Shown: in pieces, positions 1 to 8,390 of the stretch
Numbering within the stretch: position 1 is the stretch's first letter
How the letters are laid out: each line of letters opens with the position of its first letter
Origin: Sedimentitalea nanhaiensis DSM 24252
Lineage (GTDB): Bacteria; Pseudomonadota; Alphaproteobacteria; Rhodobacterales; Rhodobacteraceae
Reading direction: 5' to 3'
DNA length: 64,000 nt
Assembly (NCBI RefSeq): GCF_000473225.1
Contig: NZ_KI421510.1
Span: forward strand, 172,303 to 236,302
Notes under the pieces: model-generated
Seen by the model: only the letters and a program-made list of their open reading frames with translations
What the model was told of the DNA's origin: nothing
The model's database searches: none
Program-made: the position numbers and the translations under genes

Positions 1-1203
1 GCGGCAGCCAACGTCAAAGCGGCGGTGTCGATCCCGGTAGTCGCCTCGAACCGGATCAACACACCCCAGCTTGCAGAAGACATACTTGCCTCTGGCGATG
101 CGGACATGATCTCGATGGCGCGCCCGTTTCTGGCCGATCCGCATTTCGTGAAAAAGACGCGCGAGGGCCGCGCAGACGAGATCAACACCTGCATTGCCTG
201 CAACCAGGCCTGCCTGGATTTCATTTTTTCGGACCGGCCGGTCGGATGTCTGGTCAATCCAAGGGCCGGGCGTGAAACGGAATTCCGGGATACGCCAACC
301 GACACGCCAAAGAAAGTGGCCGTCGTTGGCGGTGGTGCCGCGGGCATGGCCACAGCCGCCGAGGCGGCGCGGCTGGGCCACGATGTCACCCTGTTCGAAG
401 CGCAGGACAAATTGGGCGGTCAGCTGAATCTGGCCCGCGCCGCACCAGGCAAGGACGAATTCGACGAAACCCTGCGGTATTATGCCGGTCAGATGCAGAA
501 ACACGGGGTCACGCAGCGTCTGGGACAGCGGGCAGAGGCGAGCGATCTTGAGGGATTTGACCATGTGGTCATCGCCACCGGGGTCACGCCGCGCATTCCC
601 GACCTGCCGGGTATCGACCATCCCAGCGTCGCGACCTACGCCGAAATTCTGTCCGGTGACCGCGAGGCGGGCGACCGTGTCGTGGTGATGGGGGCGGGGG
701 GCATCGGTCATGATGTGGCCGAGTTCCTAGTGACCAAACCCGCCGAGACCGCGAATTCCGACGTCTTTTGCGAAACCTGGGGTGTGGACCCCGAATTTGT
801 CTCCTCGGGTGCCCTGGCGGGCGACCCTCTGGCACCGAAGCCGTCGCGCCGCAAGGTCGTCATGCTGCAGCGCAAGACCGCTAAACCGGGCGCGGGGCTT
901 GGTGTTTCGACAGGGTGGATCCTGCGCAACGCGCTGCGCAAACATGGGGTCGAGGCAATGGGCGGGGTGACCTATGAACATATCGACGATGCGGGGCTGC
1001 ACATCGTCGCGGACGGAAACCCGACGGTCATCGCAGCCGATACAATTGTGCTGTGCACCGGTCAGGAACCGGAACGAGCCCTGGCCAAAGAGGTTGTAGC
1101 GCGCGGCGTCCCGGTTACGATGATCGGCGGGGCAAAGGAGGCCGCCGAACTGGATGCGCTGCGCGCCATTGATGAGGGCGTGCGCCTGGCGCAGGATCTC
1201 TGA
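1..1203 (+). CDS. fadH: 2,4-dienoyl-CoA reductase (NADPH), 3' part; start lies outside the window
   Basis: This is the C-terminal 400 residues of an old-yellow-enzyme/flavin oxidoreductase of the FadH type, which reduces 2,4-dienoyl-CoA esters during beta-oxidation of unsaturated acyl chains. The reading frame is open from base 1, so the N-terminal part of the TIM barrel is missing. Visible are the end of the barrel, the 4Fe-4S cysteine set (CIACNQAC near base 190, followed by VGCLVNP), an FAD-binding GGGAAG motif near base 330 and a second dinucleotide motif GAGGIG near base 690. An acyl-CoA ligase follows after 26 bp, suggesting co-transcription. Other enzymes of this architecture (trimethylamine dehydrogenase or enoate reductase types) remain possible without the N-terminus. 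Confidence 0.8.
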   Translation, partial: AAANVKAAVSIPVVASNRINTPQLAEDILASGDADMISMARPFLADPHFVKKTREGRADEINTCIACNQACLDFIFSDRPVGCLVNPRAGRETEFRDTPTDTPKKVAVVGGGAAGMATAAEAARLGHDVTLFEAQDKLGGQLNLARAAPGKDEFDETLRYYAGQMQKHGVTQRLGQRAEASDLEGFDHVVIATGVTPRIPDLPGIDHPSVATYAEILSGDREAGDRVVVMGAGGIGHDVAEFLVTKPAETANSDVFCETWGVDPEFVSSGALAGDPLAPKPSRRKVVMLQRKTAKPGAGLGVSTGWILRNALRKHGVEAMGGVTYEHIDDAGLHIVADGNPTVIAADTIVLCTGQEPERALAKEVVARGVPVTMIGGAKEAAELDALRAIDEGVRLAQDL

Positions 1204-1229
1204 ACCGAGGCTCGGGCAAGGGGGAAACT

Positions 1230-2750
1230 ATGCTGACCGACGTCATCCGCGCGGGGCGCGCTGATCTGTATTCGATCTTTCGAACCCGCGCACATGACTG
1301 CGCCCGCGCCCTCGCCATCGAGGACGGCAGCAGGAAACTGACCTATGCAGAACTGCTGGAGCGGGTCGATCGTCTGGCGGCTGTCTTTCTGGCACGAGGC
1401 GTGGCGCCCGGAGACAGGATCGCGATCCTGTCGCATAACCGCTCAGAATACCTGGAGGTCGAACTTGCAGCAGCGGGAATCGGCGCGATCGTCGCCTGTC
1501 TGAACTGGCGGCTTGCCCCCGATGAACTGCGGCACTGCATCGATCTGGTCGAGCCGGTTCTCGCGGTTGTCGAACCGGAACTTTCAGAAGCTTACCGCGC
1601 CGTCGCGTCGACACCCTGTCTAACCGTCGGGCCAGACCTGGAAACGGCCATTGCCGGGGTCGAGCCGGACCCGCGCACCGGAACCATGGTTGACGACCCC
1701 GAGGCCGGTCTGACGATCCTCTATACCTCGGGGACCACGGGCCTGCCCAAGGGGGCGCATATCAGCCACCGCGCGCATATCGCCCGATCCATGGTTTTTG
1801 CGGCCCAGCTGGCGCTGGATCCCGGCGACGGGTTCATCGCCTGGGCGCCGATGTTCCACATGGCCTCCACCGATCATGCGCTGGCAACGATCCTGCGGGG
1901 CGGGACCGTGGTGATGGTGGACGGGCTGCAGCCCGCCGTCATCAACGAGGCGCTGTCACGCCACAGGATCGGCTGGTTCGTGATGATGCCCGGGGCACTG
2001 GAGGCTTTTATTAACGAACGGCACGCCAACCCTTTGCCGCTGAAGGGGATCAAGGTTTGCGGCGCAATGGCTGATCTGGTGCCGCCGCATCAGATCGCGG
2101 AACTGACCGGTCTTCTGGACACGCCCTATCTGAATTCCTTCGGGGCGACCGAAACCGGCCTGCCGCCGGGAACCGCCGATCTGATCGCGCCGGGTGTGAC
2201 CCCGGACCGGCTGTCCAAGCGCATCAGCGCCTTTTGCGAGGTGCGGCTGGTCGATCCCGACGACCGCGAAGTCCCCGATGGAACGCCGGGCGAAATGGCG
2301 CTTCGGGGTTCGACGCTGTTTTCCGGGTACTGGAACGCCGACGACACCAATGCCCGTGACTTTCGCAACGGCTTTTTCCACATGGGCGATCTGTTCCGGC
2401 GCAATGCGGACGGCACCGTCGACTTTGTGGATCGGGCGAAATACCTGATCAAGACCGGAGGTGAAAACGTCTATCCGGCGGAAATCGAACGTGTGCTTCT
2501 TTCCCATCCCGATGTGATCGATGCTGCCGTGGTCAGGGCCTTCGACGCGAAATGGGGGGAAAGCCCGGTGGCCTTTGTCGCCTGTGACGATGACGGGCCG
2601 GATGCCGAGGCGCTGCTGAACTTGTGCCGCGAAAGCCTGGCTGGCTATAAGCGACCGCGCGAAATTCGCTTCATCGCGTTCGAGGACTTTCCCAGATCGA
2701 CCAGCGGAAAGGTCCAGCGGCATATCCTCGAAGCCCGGCTCGCAGATTAA
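1230..2750 (+). CDS. AMP-dependent acyl-CoA synthetase/ligase
   Basis: A 506-residue member of the adenylate-forming family, which activates a carboxylic acid with ATP and loads it on CoA. The P-loop-like signature YTSGTTGLPKG is near residues 165-175. The GYW...D..F...G...GD segment lies near residues 365-390, and the C-terminal lysine motif SGKVQRHIL sits about 10 residues before the end. A GGGGGA-type ribosome site precedes the ATG. Placed directly behind the dienoyl-CoA reductase, it is a candidate for the activating step of the pathway (AtuH-like role, inferred). Chain-length preference cannot be read from sequence alone. Confidence 0.85.
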   Translation: MLTDVIRAGRADLYSIFRTRAHDCARALAIEDGSRKLTYAELLERVDRLAAVFLARGVAPGDRIAILSHNRSEYLEVELAAAGIGAIVACLNWRLAPDELRHCIDLVEPVLAVVEPELSEAYRAVASTPCLTVGPDLETAIAGVEPDPRTGTMVDDPEAGLTILYTSGTTGLPKGAHISHRAHIARSMVFAAQLALDPGDGFIAWAPMFHMASTDHALATILRGGTVVMVDGLQPAVINEALSRHRIGWFVMMPGALEAFINERHANPLPLKGIKVCGAMADLVPPHQIAELTGLLDTPYLNSFGATETGLPPGTADLIAPGVTPDRLSKRISAFCEVRLVDPDDREVPDGTPGEMALRGSTLFSGYWNADDTNARDFRNGFFHMGDLFRRNADGTVDFVDRAKYLIKTGGENVYPAEIERVLLSHPDVIDAAVVRAFDAKWGESPVAFVACDDDGPDAEALLNLCRESLAGYKRPREIRFIAFEDFPRSTSGKVQRHILEARLAD

Positions 2751-2770
2751 TTTTCGCTCTGACCCGATCG

Positions 2771-2860
2771 TCACCCCGCCACGCCCGTTCGCCCCACTAG
2801 CGATATAAGCGTTCCTTTCATCGTTGCGATGAGCTTCTCATCCCCGCCCTTTGGAGTAGC
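2771..2860 (-). pseudogene. Relic of a PaaI-type thioesterase C-terminus
   Basis: Read on the minus strand, this stretch gives GDEKLIATMKGTLISLVG and a stop. It lines up with the last 27 residues of the intact thioesterase at 7205-7660 (GQDEKLVATMTGTLMALIG). About 80 percent of bases match over 45 bp, judged by eye. The similarity stops abruptly near 2860, where unrelated sequence begins. The remnant therefore marks an old breakpoint, and the intact copy lies on the other side of the 2.9-7.2 kb accessory island. Confidence 0.7.
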
Positions 2861-3213
2861 CCCCTGAAAGAGGTCCACCAACTGGGATAGATTGACCCGC
2901 GATTGATGTGCTGCCCTCTGTCGGACCACAGGGCTGCGGGTATTCCGGGGGATTGAGCTCAGGAGGATTCTTCGATCCCTAAGCCATTAATCAGCGCGAT
3001 CGGTGGTTTGTTCCAGGTTGCGCTGTGGGAGCAGCAGGTAACCCGGCGCTTCGCACGGACGGGCATGGAATGCCGGCAAGTGCCGGTTGACGCTGCTGCG
3101 GGCCTTCAAGGGAAAGTCGGCGACTATCCGATGTGCGGGACAAAGCGGACATTCGCCAAGCGACCTCAAACGTCCGGTTCTGTACTGCGGCCCGACAAAA
3201 CGATATCAAGTGA
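2861..3213. other. Intergenic stretch without a recognisable gene
   Basis: About 350 bp between the thioesterase relic and the glutathione transferase gene. Short open frames exist on both strands, but none has a convincing start, ribosome site or family resemblance. The first part (2861-2960) may be a decayed insertion-sequence end, but no complete inverted repeat was found. Confidence 0.4.
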
Positions 3214-3918
3214 TCAGCGGTCAGCCGATCGCACCTGTGTAACTGTCTTCTTCGGCCCTCCTGTCTGCATGATCTGGGACAGGTAAGAATTGCGCCGTCT
3301 GATGAAGTCACGCAGAAGGGTCGGGTAATCTTCACTGACGGCATTCTTCACAGAAACCCGACGCTCCAGTTCATGTCGCCAGGCCCTTACACGGGCAAGC
3401 CCTGTGAAGACGCCAAACTCTCCGATGGTGTCAAAAACGTCGAAATAGCGGAAGACCGGGCCGAATACGACATCGACGAGGCTGAACCGGTGGCCATCGA
3501 ACCATGGTCCCTCCCCAAGCTCCGCGTCCAGCCGAAGGAACTTTGAGCGGAGCGCCGCCACTTTTTCTTCCAACGCTTTCTCGTTCGGCGCCGAGTAGAA
3601 CCCCGCAATGTCGTTCAAGACAGCAGATCCAAATTCAATCCAGGCACGGTGGCGGGCGCGATCGAGAGCGTCGTGCGGATGGAGCGCGTGGGGTTGTGTA
3701 TCCTCAAGATATTCGAGGATAACCGCAGATTCGAAAATCGGCGTCCCGTCCACAACCAGGACAGGCGTCTTGCCCAGCGGAGATATGGCAAGAAACCAGT
3801 CGGGCTTGTTCGAAAGATCGATGTCAGTTCTCTCGAACGTGACACCTTTCTCAGTGAGCGAGATCGCCGCGCGCTGCACATATGGGCAGAGCGCATGGCT
3901 AATGAGGTGGAGGCTCAT
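3214..3918 (-). CDS. Glutathione S-transferase family protein
   Basis: A 234-residue cytosolic glutathione transferase. The N-terminal thioredoxin-fold domain carries CPYVQR near residues 11-16, the cis-proline segment GKTPVLVVDG and the glutathione-contacting ESAVILEYLED (roughly residues 63-73). An all-helical C-terminal domain follows. It conjugates glutathione to electrophiles or acts as a thiol reductase. The gene overlaps doxX by 4 bp (ATGA), so the two are translated together, divergent from a MarR regulator. The last 15 or so residues are unusually basic and may be a non-native tail. Confidence 0.85.
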   Translation of the reverse strand: MSLHLISHALCPYVQRAAISLTEKGVTFERTDIDLSNKPDWFLAISPLGKTPVLVVDGTPIFESAVILEYLEDTQPHALHPHDALDRARHRAWIEFGSAVLNDIAGFYSAPNEKALEEKVAALRSKFLRLDAELGEGPWFDGHRFSLVDVVFGPVFRYFDVFDTIGEFGVFTGLARVRAWRHELERRVSVKNAVSEDYPTLLRDFIRRRNSYLSQIMQTGGPKKTVTQVRSADR

Positions 3919-4349
3919 GTTGTCTCTCCCGCCATCTGCACGTTACCGGGCGCGAAGGAAGGGCTGAGGGCGAAACGGCCGTCGCCCAGAAGCCCTTGCA
4001 CGATGGCAAGCAGCGTCAGATAGGCCGGGTATTCCCACCCGCCGTTCTCGTATCCGAACATCCAGCCGTTTCCGGAGTGAGCCCAGGTCGCACCGGCCAG
4101 GATGGGCACGGTCGCCGATGCGACCCACCGAGCCTGTACGCCGAGGACCAAAAGGGCACCGGCAATCGCCTCGACTGCAAAGACCATATAAGCAAACCAG
4201 CCGGGCAGCCCGATCGAAATGAAGAACTGCGCCGTTCCGGGAAGTGTGAAAATGAAGAGCTTGAGAAACAGGCTGTGCGCCAGGAACATGATCCCGAGTG
4301 CTATACGGAGCAGGAATATCCCAAATTCTGTGAGGTGCGATTGTGACAT
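3915..4349 (-). CDS. DoxX family membrane protein
   Basis: A 144-residue integral membrane protein with four predicted hydrophobic segments (about residues 9-30, 50-70, 75-95 and 105-125), the usual length and layout of DoxX proteins. DoxX-type proteins are linked with redox and thiol stress and with quinone or sulfur chemistry, but their reaction is not settled. It is first in a two-gene unit with the glutathione transferase and divergent from the MarR gene, which fits an electrophile or oxidant response. Confidence 0.8.
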   Translation of the reverse strand: MSQSHLTEFGIFLLRIALGIMFLAHSLFLKLFIFTLPGTAQFFISIGLPGWFAYMVFAVEAIAGALLVLGVQARWVASATVPILAGATWAHSGNGWMFGYENGGWEYPAYLTLLAIVQGLLGDGRFALSPSFAPGNVQMAGETT

Positions 4350-4384
4350 GATATGATCCCATATGTCGATGCATTGGCATCTAT

Positions 4385-4409
4385 ATATGCCGCGTCATAT
4401 GCCGCGTCA
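4385..4409. repeat. Tandem 13-bp direct repeat in the doxX/marR intergenic region
   Basis: The sequence ATATGCCGCGTCA occurs at 4385-4397 and again at 4397-4409, sharing one base. It lies 36-60 bp upstream of the doxX start, between the divergent genes, and is a candidate operator or promoter element. Confidence 0.5.
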
Positions 4410-4424
4410 AGGTTGATGCACTTA

Positions 4425-4434
4425 CATGTACATG
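4425..4434. promoter_or_regulatory. Perfect palindrome upstream of the MarR gene (candidate operator)
   Basis: CATGTACATG is a perfect 10-bp palindrome 13 bp before the preferred ATG of the MarR gene. MarR dimers bind short palindromes and usually repress their own gene plus the divergent one, so this is a reasonable site. No binding data can be inferred. Confidence 0.4.
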
Positions 4435-4447
4435 ATAGGTGCTGGGT

Positions 4448-4876
4448 ATGAACGAGATTGACCATGCTACTGAGGCCGCCTGGACAGCCCTCATGACTAA
4501 AAGCCGCGTTTTGCTTGAGGCTGTCGAAACGTCTCTGAAATCGGCAGGATACCCGCCACTTGCATGGTATGACGCGCTTCTGGAACTCGAGAAGGCAGGC
4601 CCAGACGGACTCCGGCCATTCGAACTCAAAGACCGGATTTTGTTACCCCAATACGGTACATCGCGGTTGCTGAACCGTATGGTGAAAGCAGGGCTGGTGG
4701 ACCGACAGGACTGCTTGGAAGATGGGCGAGGTCAAAACATTTCTATCTCTGAAAAGGGTAAATCTGTCAGGAGGGCGATGTGGCCGATCTATGAACGGGT
4801 TCTGTCGGAAAGGATCGGCGCAAAGCTGAAACCCAAAGACGCCGCTCAATTGGCCACGCTACTCTCAAGGCTCTGA
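4448..4876 (+). CDS. MarR family transcriptional regulator
   Basis: A 142-residue winged-helix regulator. The recognition region (residues about 55-90: LLPQYGTSRLLNRMVKAGLV followed by an acidic wing with DGRGQNISIS) is typical of MarR proteins, which release DNA on binding phenolics or on cysteine oxidation. The ATG at 4448 is preferred over a GTG nine bases upstream because a GGTG-type site precedes it at better spacing. It is divergent from doxX and the glutathione transferase gene, its probable targets. Confidence 0.85.
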   Translation: MNEIDHATEAAWTALMTKSRVLLEAVETSLKSAGYPPLAWYDALLELEKAGPDGLRPFELKDRILLPQYGTSRLLNRMVKAGLVDRQDCLEDGRGQNISISEKGKSVRRAMWPIYERVLSERIGAKLKPKDAAQLATLLSRL

Positions 4877-5193
4877 AGTCTCGGTCGACTGACGCGAAAC
4901 CTGTCTGTGACTTTCCACGCTAAGTGGCCCTGAATTTTTTTTCACGTTAATTGGCCGACAGTTGCCTATGTCGGTGTGCGAAGGGTGTTTCGGGCTGTTT
5001 CGACGTCCTTTCGCATCCAACAGACTTCTGCGTGATCGTTGATAAATCCCATGGCCTGCATGAATGCATATACGGTGGTCGGTCCCACGAATTTGAAGCC
5101 AAGCTTTCGTAGGTCTTTGGAAAGGGTCTCGGACGCTGGTGATTTGGACCGCATTTGTGGCAGTGCGTCGTCCTTGGCAGGTTCATATAGCCA

Positions 5194-5201
5194 GATGAAT
5201 G
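5194..5201. repeat. Left copy of the IS256 target-site duplication
   Basis: GATGAATG abuts the left inverted repeat and is repeated at 6627-6634 beside the right one. The 8-bp size is usual for IS256-family insertions. Confidence 0.85.
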
Positions 5202-6626
5202 GGTCACGTCCCTTGGAGAGGTGTAACTCTGGGTCGCGCCCTTGATGGCGTCCGCGTTCCGCATGAGGCGCTGTAGGACGGCATCAAGGGCGCGGTGGTC
5301 ATCGGAAAATTTTCGGTAGGGTCGGGTTGCTGAACCAACCTGAACCGAAGGAAGACCCCGATGACCAAACCCATGATGGACCTGCGAGAGCTTGTGGAGA
5401 AGAGCGCAGACGCCGATCTTCTTCGAGATATGATCGGTTTTGCCGCCGAGCGGCTGATGGAACTCGAGGTTGGCGCGAAGACAGGCGCCGACTATGGCGA
5501 GAAGAATCCGGCACGGCTTGTGCAGCGGAACGGTTACCGAGATCGGGACTGGCAGACGCGGGCCGGGAACGTGGAGTTGCGCATCCCAAAGCTGCGCAGC
5601 GGCAGCTATTTCCCGTCCTTTCTCGAGCCGCGCCGGGCCACCGAGAAGGCCCTGACGGCGGTCATTCAGGAGGCCTATGTCCACGGCGTCTCGACCCGAT
5701 CCATGGACGATCTGGTCCAGGCGATGGGCGGGACCGGCATCTCGAAGAGCCAGGTCAGCCGCCTGTGCGAGGAAATCGACGAACGCGTCGATACTTTTCT
5801 CACCCGCCCGATCGAGGGCGAATGGCCCTACCTCTGGATCGACGCCACCTATCTCAAGGTCCGACAGGGCGGTCGTATCGTCTCCGTCGCCGTGACCATT
5901 GCCGTCGGCGTCAACACGGACGGGCGCCGCGAGGTGCTGGGCATGTCCATCGGGCCGTCCGAGGCCGAGACGTTCTGGACCGATTTCCTGCGCGACCTGG
6001 TGCGCCGCGGACTGAACGGGGTGAAGCTGGTGATCAGCGACGCACACGAGGGGATCAAGGCTGCCACGGCGCGTGTCCTGTCCACCACCTGGCAGCGCTG
6101 CCGCGTGCATTTCCAGCGAAATGCGCTCGCCCATGCCGGCAAGAGCAGCCGTCGCGTCATATCAGCCTTCATCGCCACCGCCTTCGCCCAGCCGGACCAT
6201 GCGGCGGCCAAGACCCAATGGCGAAACGTCGCCGACCAGATGCGGGGCAAGCTGCCCAAGCTCGCGACCCTCATGGATGGCGCCGAGGAGGACGTGCTGG
6301 CCTACATGACCTTCCCCCAGCAACACCGGGCGAAGTTACACTCGACCAATCCGATCGAACGTCTGAACGGCGAGATCAAGCGGCGCACCGATGTCGTCGG
6401 GATCTTTCCCAATGAAGCCTCGATCCGGCGTCTCGTCGGCGCGATCCTGATGGAGCAGACTGAGGAATGGGCCGTCCAGCGCTCTCGCTACATGACACTG
6501 GAAACCTTGGGCCCGTCTGCGATGATCCCATCGTCAGCCTGCCTGCCGCGCAGACGGACTGACCAGCTCGGCGCGCCGAAAACCAGCTGGCCAGCCTTGA
6601 GCTACACCACCAATTGGGACGTGATC
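5202..6626. mobile_element. IS256-family insertion sequence, 1425 bp
   Basis: The element is bounded by imperfect inverted repeats of about 28 bp: 5202-5229 begins GGTCACGTCCC, and 6599-6626 ends GGGACGTGATC. It is flanked by the 8-bp direct repeat GATGAATG. It contains one mutator-type transposase gene. It lies inside tag, and the clean duplication indicates simple transposition with no later rearrangement. Confidence 0.9.
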
Positions 6627-6740
6627 GATGAATGCGGCGAAGGAGCCTTCCTCTTGGACGACCTCGAAAGTACGGCGAGCGTTGTTGATCACGGCTTCGA
6701 TCTTGCCTCGATAGCGAACAATTCCTTCATCGGCAAGTAG
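5361..6740 (+). CDS. IS256-family (mutator type) transposase, C-terminus shifted out of frame
   Basis: The transposase catalyses DDE chemistry. Visible catalytic context is [10 protein letters not shown] (first Asp), VISDAHEG (second Asp) and [14 protein letters not shown] (Glu). Up to LETLGP (about base 6510) it follows the family. After that the frame departs. In another frame, bases 6514-6562 read [15 protein letters not shown] and a stop, the normal family ending. A one-base loss near 6508-6513 is the simplest explanation. As read, the protein runs past the right inverted repeat into antisense tag sequence and ends at 6740 with 459 residues instead of about 400. All catalytic residues are kept, so activity cannot be excluded. 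Confidence 0.85.
   Translation: MTKPMMDLRELVEKSADADLLRDMIGFAAERLMELEVGAKTGADYGEKNPARLVQRNGYRDRDWQTRAGNVELRIPKLRSGSYFPSFLEPRRATEKALTAVIQEAYVHGVSTRSMDDLVQAMGGTGISKSQVSRLCEEIDERVDTFLTRPIEGEWPYLWIDATYLKVRQGGRIVSVAVTIAVGVNTDGRREVLGMSIGPSEAETFWTDFLRDLVRRGLNGVKLVISDAHEGIKAATARVLSTTWQRCRVHFQRNALAHAGKSSRRVISAFIATAFAQPDHAAAKTQWRNVADQMRGKLPKLATLMDGAEEDVLAYMTFPQQHRAKLHSTNPIERLNGEIKRRTDVVGIFPNEASIRRLVGAILMEQTEEWAVQRSRYMTLETLGPSAMIPSSACLPRRRTDQLGAPKTSWPALSYTTNWDVIDECGEGAFLLDDLESTASVVDHGFDLASIANNSFIGK
6627..6634. repeat. Right copy of the IS256 target-site duplication
   Basis: GATGAATG, identical to 5194-5201. Deleting one copy together with the element restores the tag reading frame across the junction. 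Confidence 0.85.
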
Positions 6741-7059
6741 GCGCTCAATGTCGTTGTCGTCAAAGTTCGCAACTCCCCGAAAGTCGAACCCGGCGAAGGC
6801 AGCACGAAAGTTCTCGCGCTTGGCCAGAATGGTGCGCCAGCTCAGCCCTGACTGGAAACTCCGGCGTGACGGCAGCCCATCGGCACCGTGGGCGTCCATC
6901 CGTTCCAATTACGGTTGCAGCATCAGGCCGCTGCCGCATAAACTTGAACAGAAACCGAACCAGATCCTCCGTTACGATACAGTCTCAGCTCTCCGAAAAA
7001 CCCTGACGACGGACAATCGGCGACCGCACTGCTAAAAGCTAACATTACCGCTTGACAGG

Positions 7060-7143
7060 TCTGAACCTGCTGGCGGCGATCTGGATACCGCGCGCGCCTA
7101 CGGGAAACGGTTGGCCGAGGTCGCGAGCCGCTGGAACAGCTGA
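7060..7143 (+). pseudogene. Possible C-terminal relic of a flavodoxin/WrbA-like oxidoreductase
   Basis: The plus strand reads SEPAGGDLDTARAYGKRLAE, then VASRWNS and a stop. The pattern of an acidic loop followed by ARAYGKRLAEVA resembles the last helix of NAD(P)H:quinone oxidoreductases of the WrbA type. No upstream part of such a gene remains in frame. The rest of 6858-7204 shows no recognisable gene. The assignment rests on a short match and is tentative. Confidence 0.35.
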
Positions 7144-7204
7144 TCCAGCTGTCTGAATAATCGGCCCGACCGCCCGGATCGGATGTGCTGCGGCCGGGTT
7201 GCGC

Positions 7205-7660
7205 TCAGTCCGCGACCCCCGCCCGCCCGATCAGCGCCATGAGCGTTCCGGTCATCGTTGCGACGAGCTTTTCATCCTGGCCCTTCACGGCATAGGCACG
7301 CGCCTCGCATATGGTCAGCGTCCTGCCTGGTTTCACCACGTCAGCGACGAAGCGAAACCGTTCGCCGTCCGCCGGGTTGAGTAGGTTGATCTTGAATTCG
7401 GCCGTCAACACTGCCGCGTCCGCTGGCATCAGCGAAAAGGCCGCGTATCCGCAGGCGCTGTCCAGCGCTGTCGACACGATTCCGGCATGCAAAAACCCAT
7501 GCTGCTGGGTCAGTGCAACCTGATGTGCCATTTCCAGAACGATGCGGCCGGGTAACAACTCGGCAATGCTGATCCCCAACGTGTTCATCACCTTCTGGCG
7601 ATCGAAACTGTTGCGCACGCGTGCGTCATAGTCGGGGTTTTTCGGTTTGAATTGTGTCAT
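7205..7660 (-). CDS. PaaI family (hotdog-fold) acyl-CoA thioesterase
   Basis: A 151-residue hotdog protein. The family core HGFLHAGIVSTALDSACG (about residues 54-71) holds the catalytic-loop histidine and the helix start. These tetrameric enzymes hydrolyse medium-chain or aryl-CoA thioesters and often protect against dead-end CoA adducts. The gene heads away from an AraC gene 21 bp upstream and probably ends that unit. Its C-terminus is homologous to the relic at 2771-2860. Confidence 0.85.
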   Translation of the reverse strand: MTQFKPKNPDYDARVRNSFDRQKVMNTLGISIAELLPGRIVLEMAHQVALTQQHGFLHAGIVSTALDSACGYAAFSLMPADAAVLTAEFKINLLNPADGERFRFVADVVKPGRTLTICEARAYAVKGQDEKLVATMTGTLMALIGRAGVAD

Positions 7661-7681
7661 GGCGGGTCTTCCTCTTCGATT

Positions 7682-8386
7682 TCATTCGTCAATGACCAAT
7701 CTTAGGCGGTCTTTGAGGCGCGTATCTTGTAGCGAAAGGTCAAAACGACGCGGAATAGACAGAGCGCGCAACGCGCCGGGCGGTTTGCCGGCGAAGATCC
7801 GGCAAGCGGCGGACAAGTGAGATTGATCGTAATATCCGGCGTCCAGCGCCAGATCGCTCAGCGGCAGGGTCTTTGACGCAAGCTGCCCGAGAGCCCGGCG
7901 AAAGCGTCGCAAGGTCGCAAGCCGCCGCCGCGACACGCCGGTTTCCGCCCGCACCTTTCGACGTTTGGTCCGGTCGCTGTAAGCTCCGGTTGGTGCGGCA
8001 AAGCTCAGGTCTCTCGCAAGGCCGTCAAGCACCGCGATGAGCGCAGGCAGGTCATCGTCCCCGGTCTGAATCCGGGCCAGTTCTGAGGCCAGCATGTCCA
8101 GCCCTTTGGAGTCGGGAAATCGCTGCGGTCGTGACGACAGTCGCAGCCCGGCCACGACACCCTGGAATGGCCTTGGGCGGGGCGAAAAATAGGGGCGCGG
8201 TTCTGCCAGCGATACGCGCCCGCCGCCGCTGTCGTCGCGCGTTACCGAAAGGGTAAAGAGGTCGGTTGCGAACCGCCCGCGTCCACCACCGCTCAGCACA
8301 CCGGTATCGCGGAACACGAACAAATGGTCGATCTGTTTGGCCGCTTCCTCAGGCGGCGCCAGTTCGAGATAAAGCGGCGCCGCCAT
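7682..8386 (-). CDS. AraC-family transcriptional regulator
   Basis: A 234-residue protein with a diverged N-terminal sensor region and a C-terminal AraC-type double helix-turn-helix (about residues 140-215). The second recognition part is LALDAGYYDQSHLSAACRIF, close to the family consensus. The ATG at 8386 is chosen because it begins 4 bp after the stop of the upstream NmrA-like gene. A longer start at 8434 would overlap that gene by 44 bp. The ligand is unknown; by position it may control the thioesterase/NmrA/ligase unit. Confidence 0.75.
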   Translation of the reverse strand: MAAPLYLELAPPEEAAKQIDHLFVFRDTGVLSGGGRGRFATDLFTLSVTRDDSGGGRVSLAEPRPYFSPRPRPFQGVVAGLRLSSRPQRFPDSKGLDMLASELARIQTGDDDLPALIAVLDGLARDLSFAAPTGAYSDRTKRRKVRAETGVSRRRLATLRRFRRALGQLASKTLPLSDLALDAGYYDQSHLSAACRIFAGKPPGALRALSIPRRFDLSLQDTRLKDRLRLVIDE

Positions 8387-8390
8387 CAGG

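Larger units (their letters stand above)
4966..6857 (-). pseudogene. tag: DNA-3-methyladenine glycosylase I, split by an IS256 element and lacking its N-terminus
   Basis: Two minus-strand pieces join into one protein when 5202-6626 is removed. The 5' piece (6857 down to 6627) gives FQSGLSWRTILAKRENFR through to SFAAFI. The 3' piece (5201 down to 4966) gives WLYEPAKDDALPQ through to GFKFVGPTTVYAFMQAMG and a stop. Both are characteristic of Tag, the base-excision glycosylase for 3-methyladenine. The first 35-40 residues usually found before FQSGLSW are absent: the upstream sequence is unrelated. The gene is therefore doubly damaged, first losing its start (or losing it independently) and being interrupted by the IS. 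Confidence 0.85.

Noticed and set aside
4947..6134. A 395-codon minus-strand frame running through the IS256 element into tag
   Set aside because: It is a chimera of antisense transposase and a wrong frame of the tag fragment; the real tag frame and the sense transposase explain the DNA.
6505..6515. Programmed frameshifting in the IS256 transposase
   Set aside because: The family is not known to use it, the shift lies after all catalytic residues, and there is no clear slippery heptamer with a pseudoknot.
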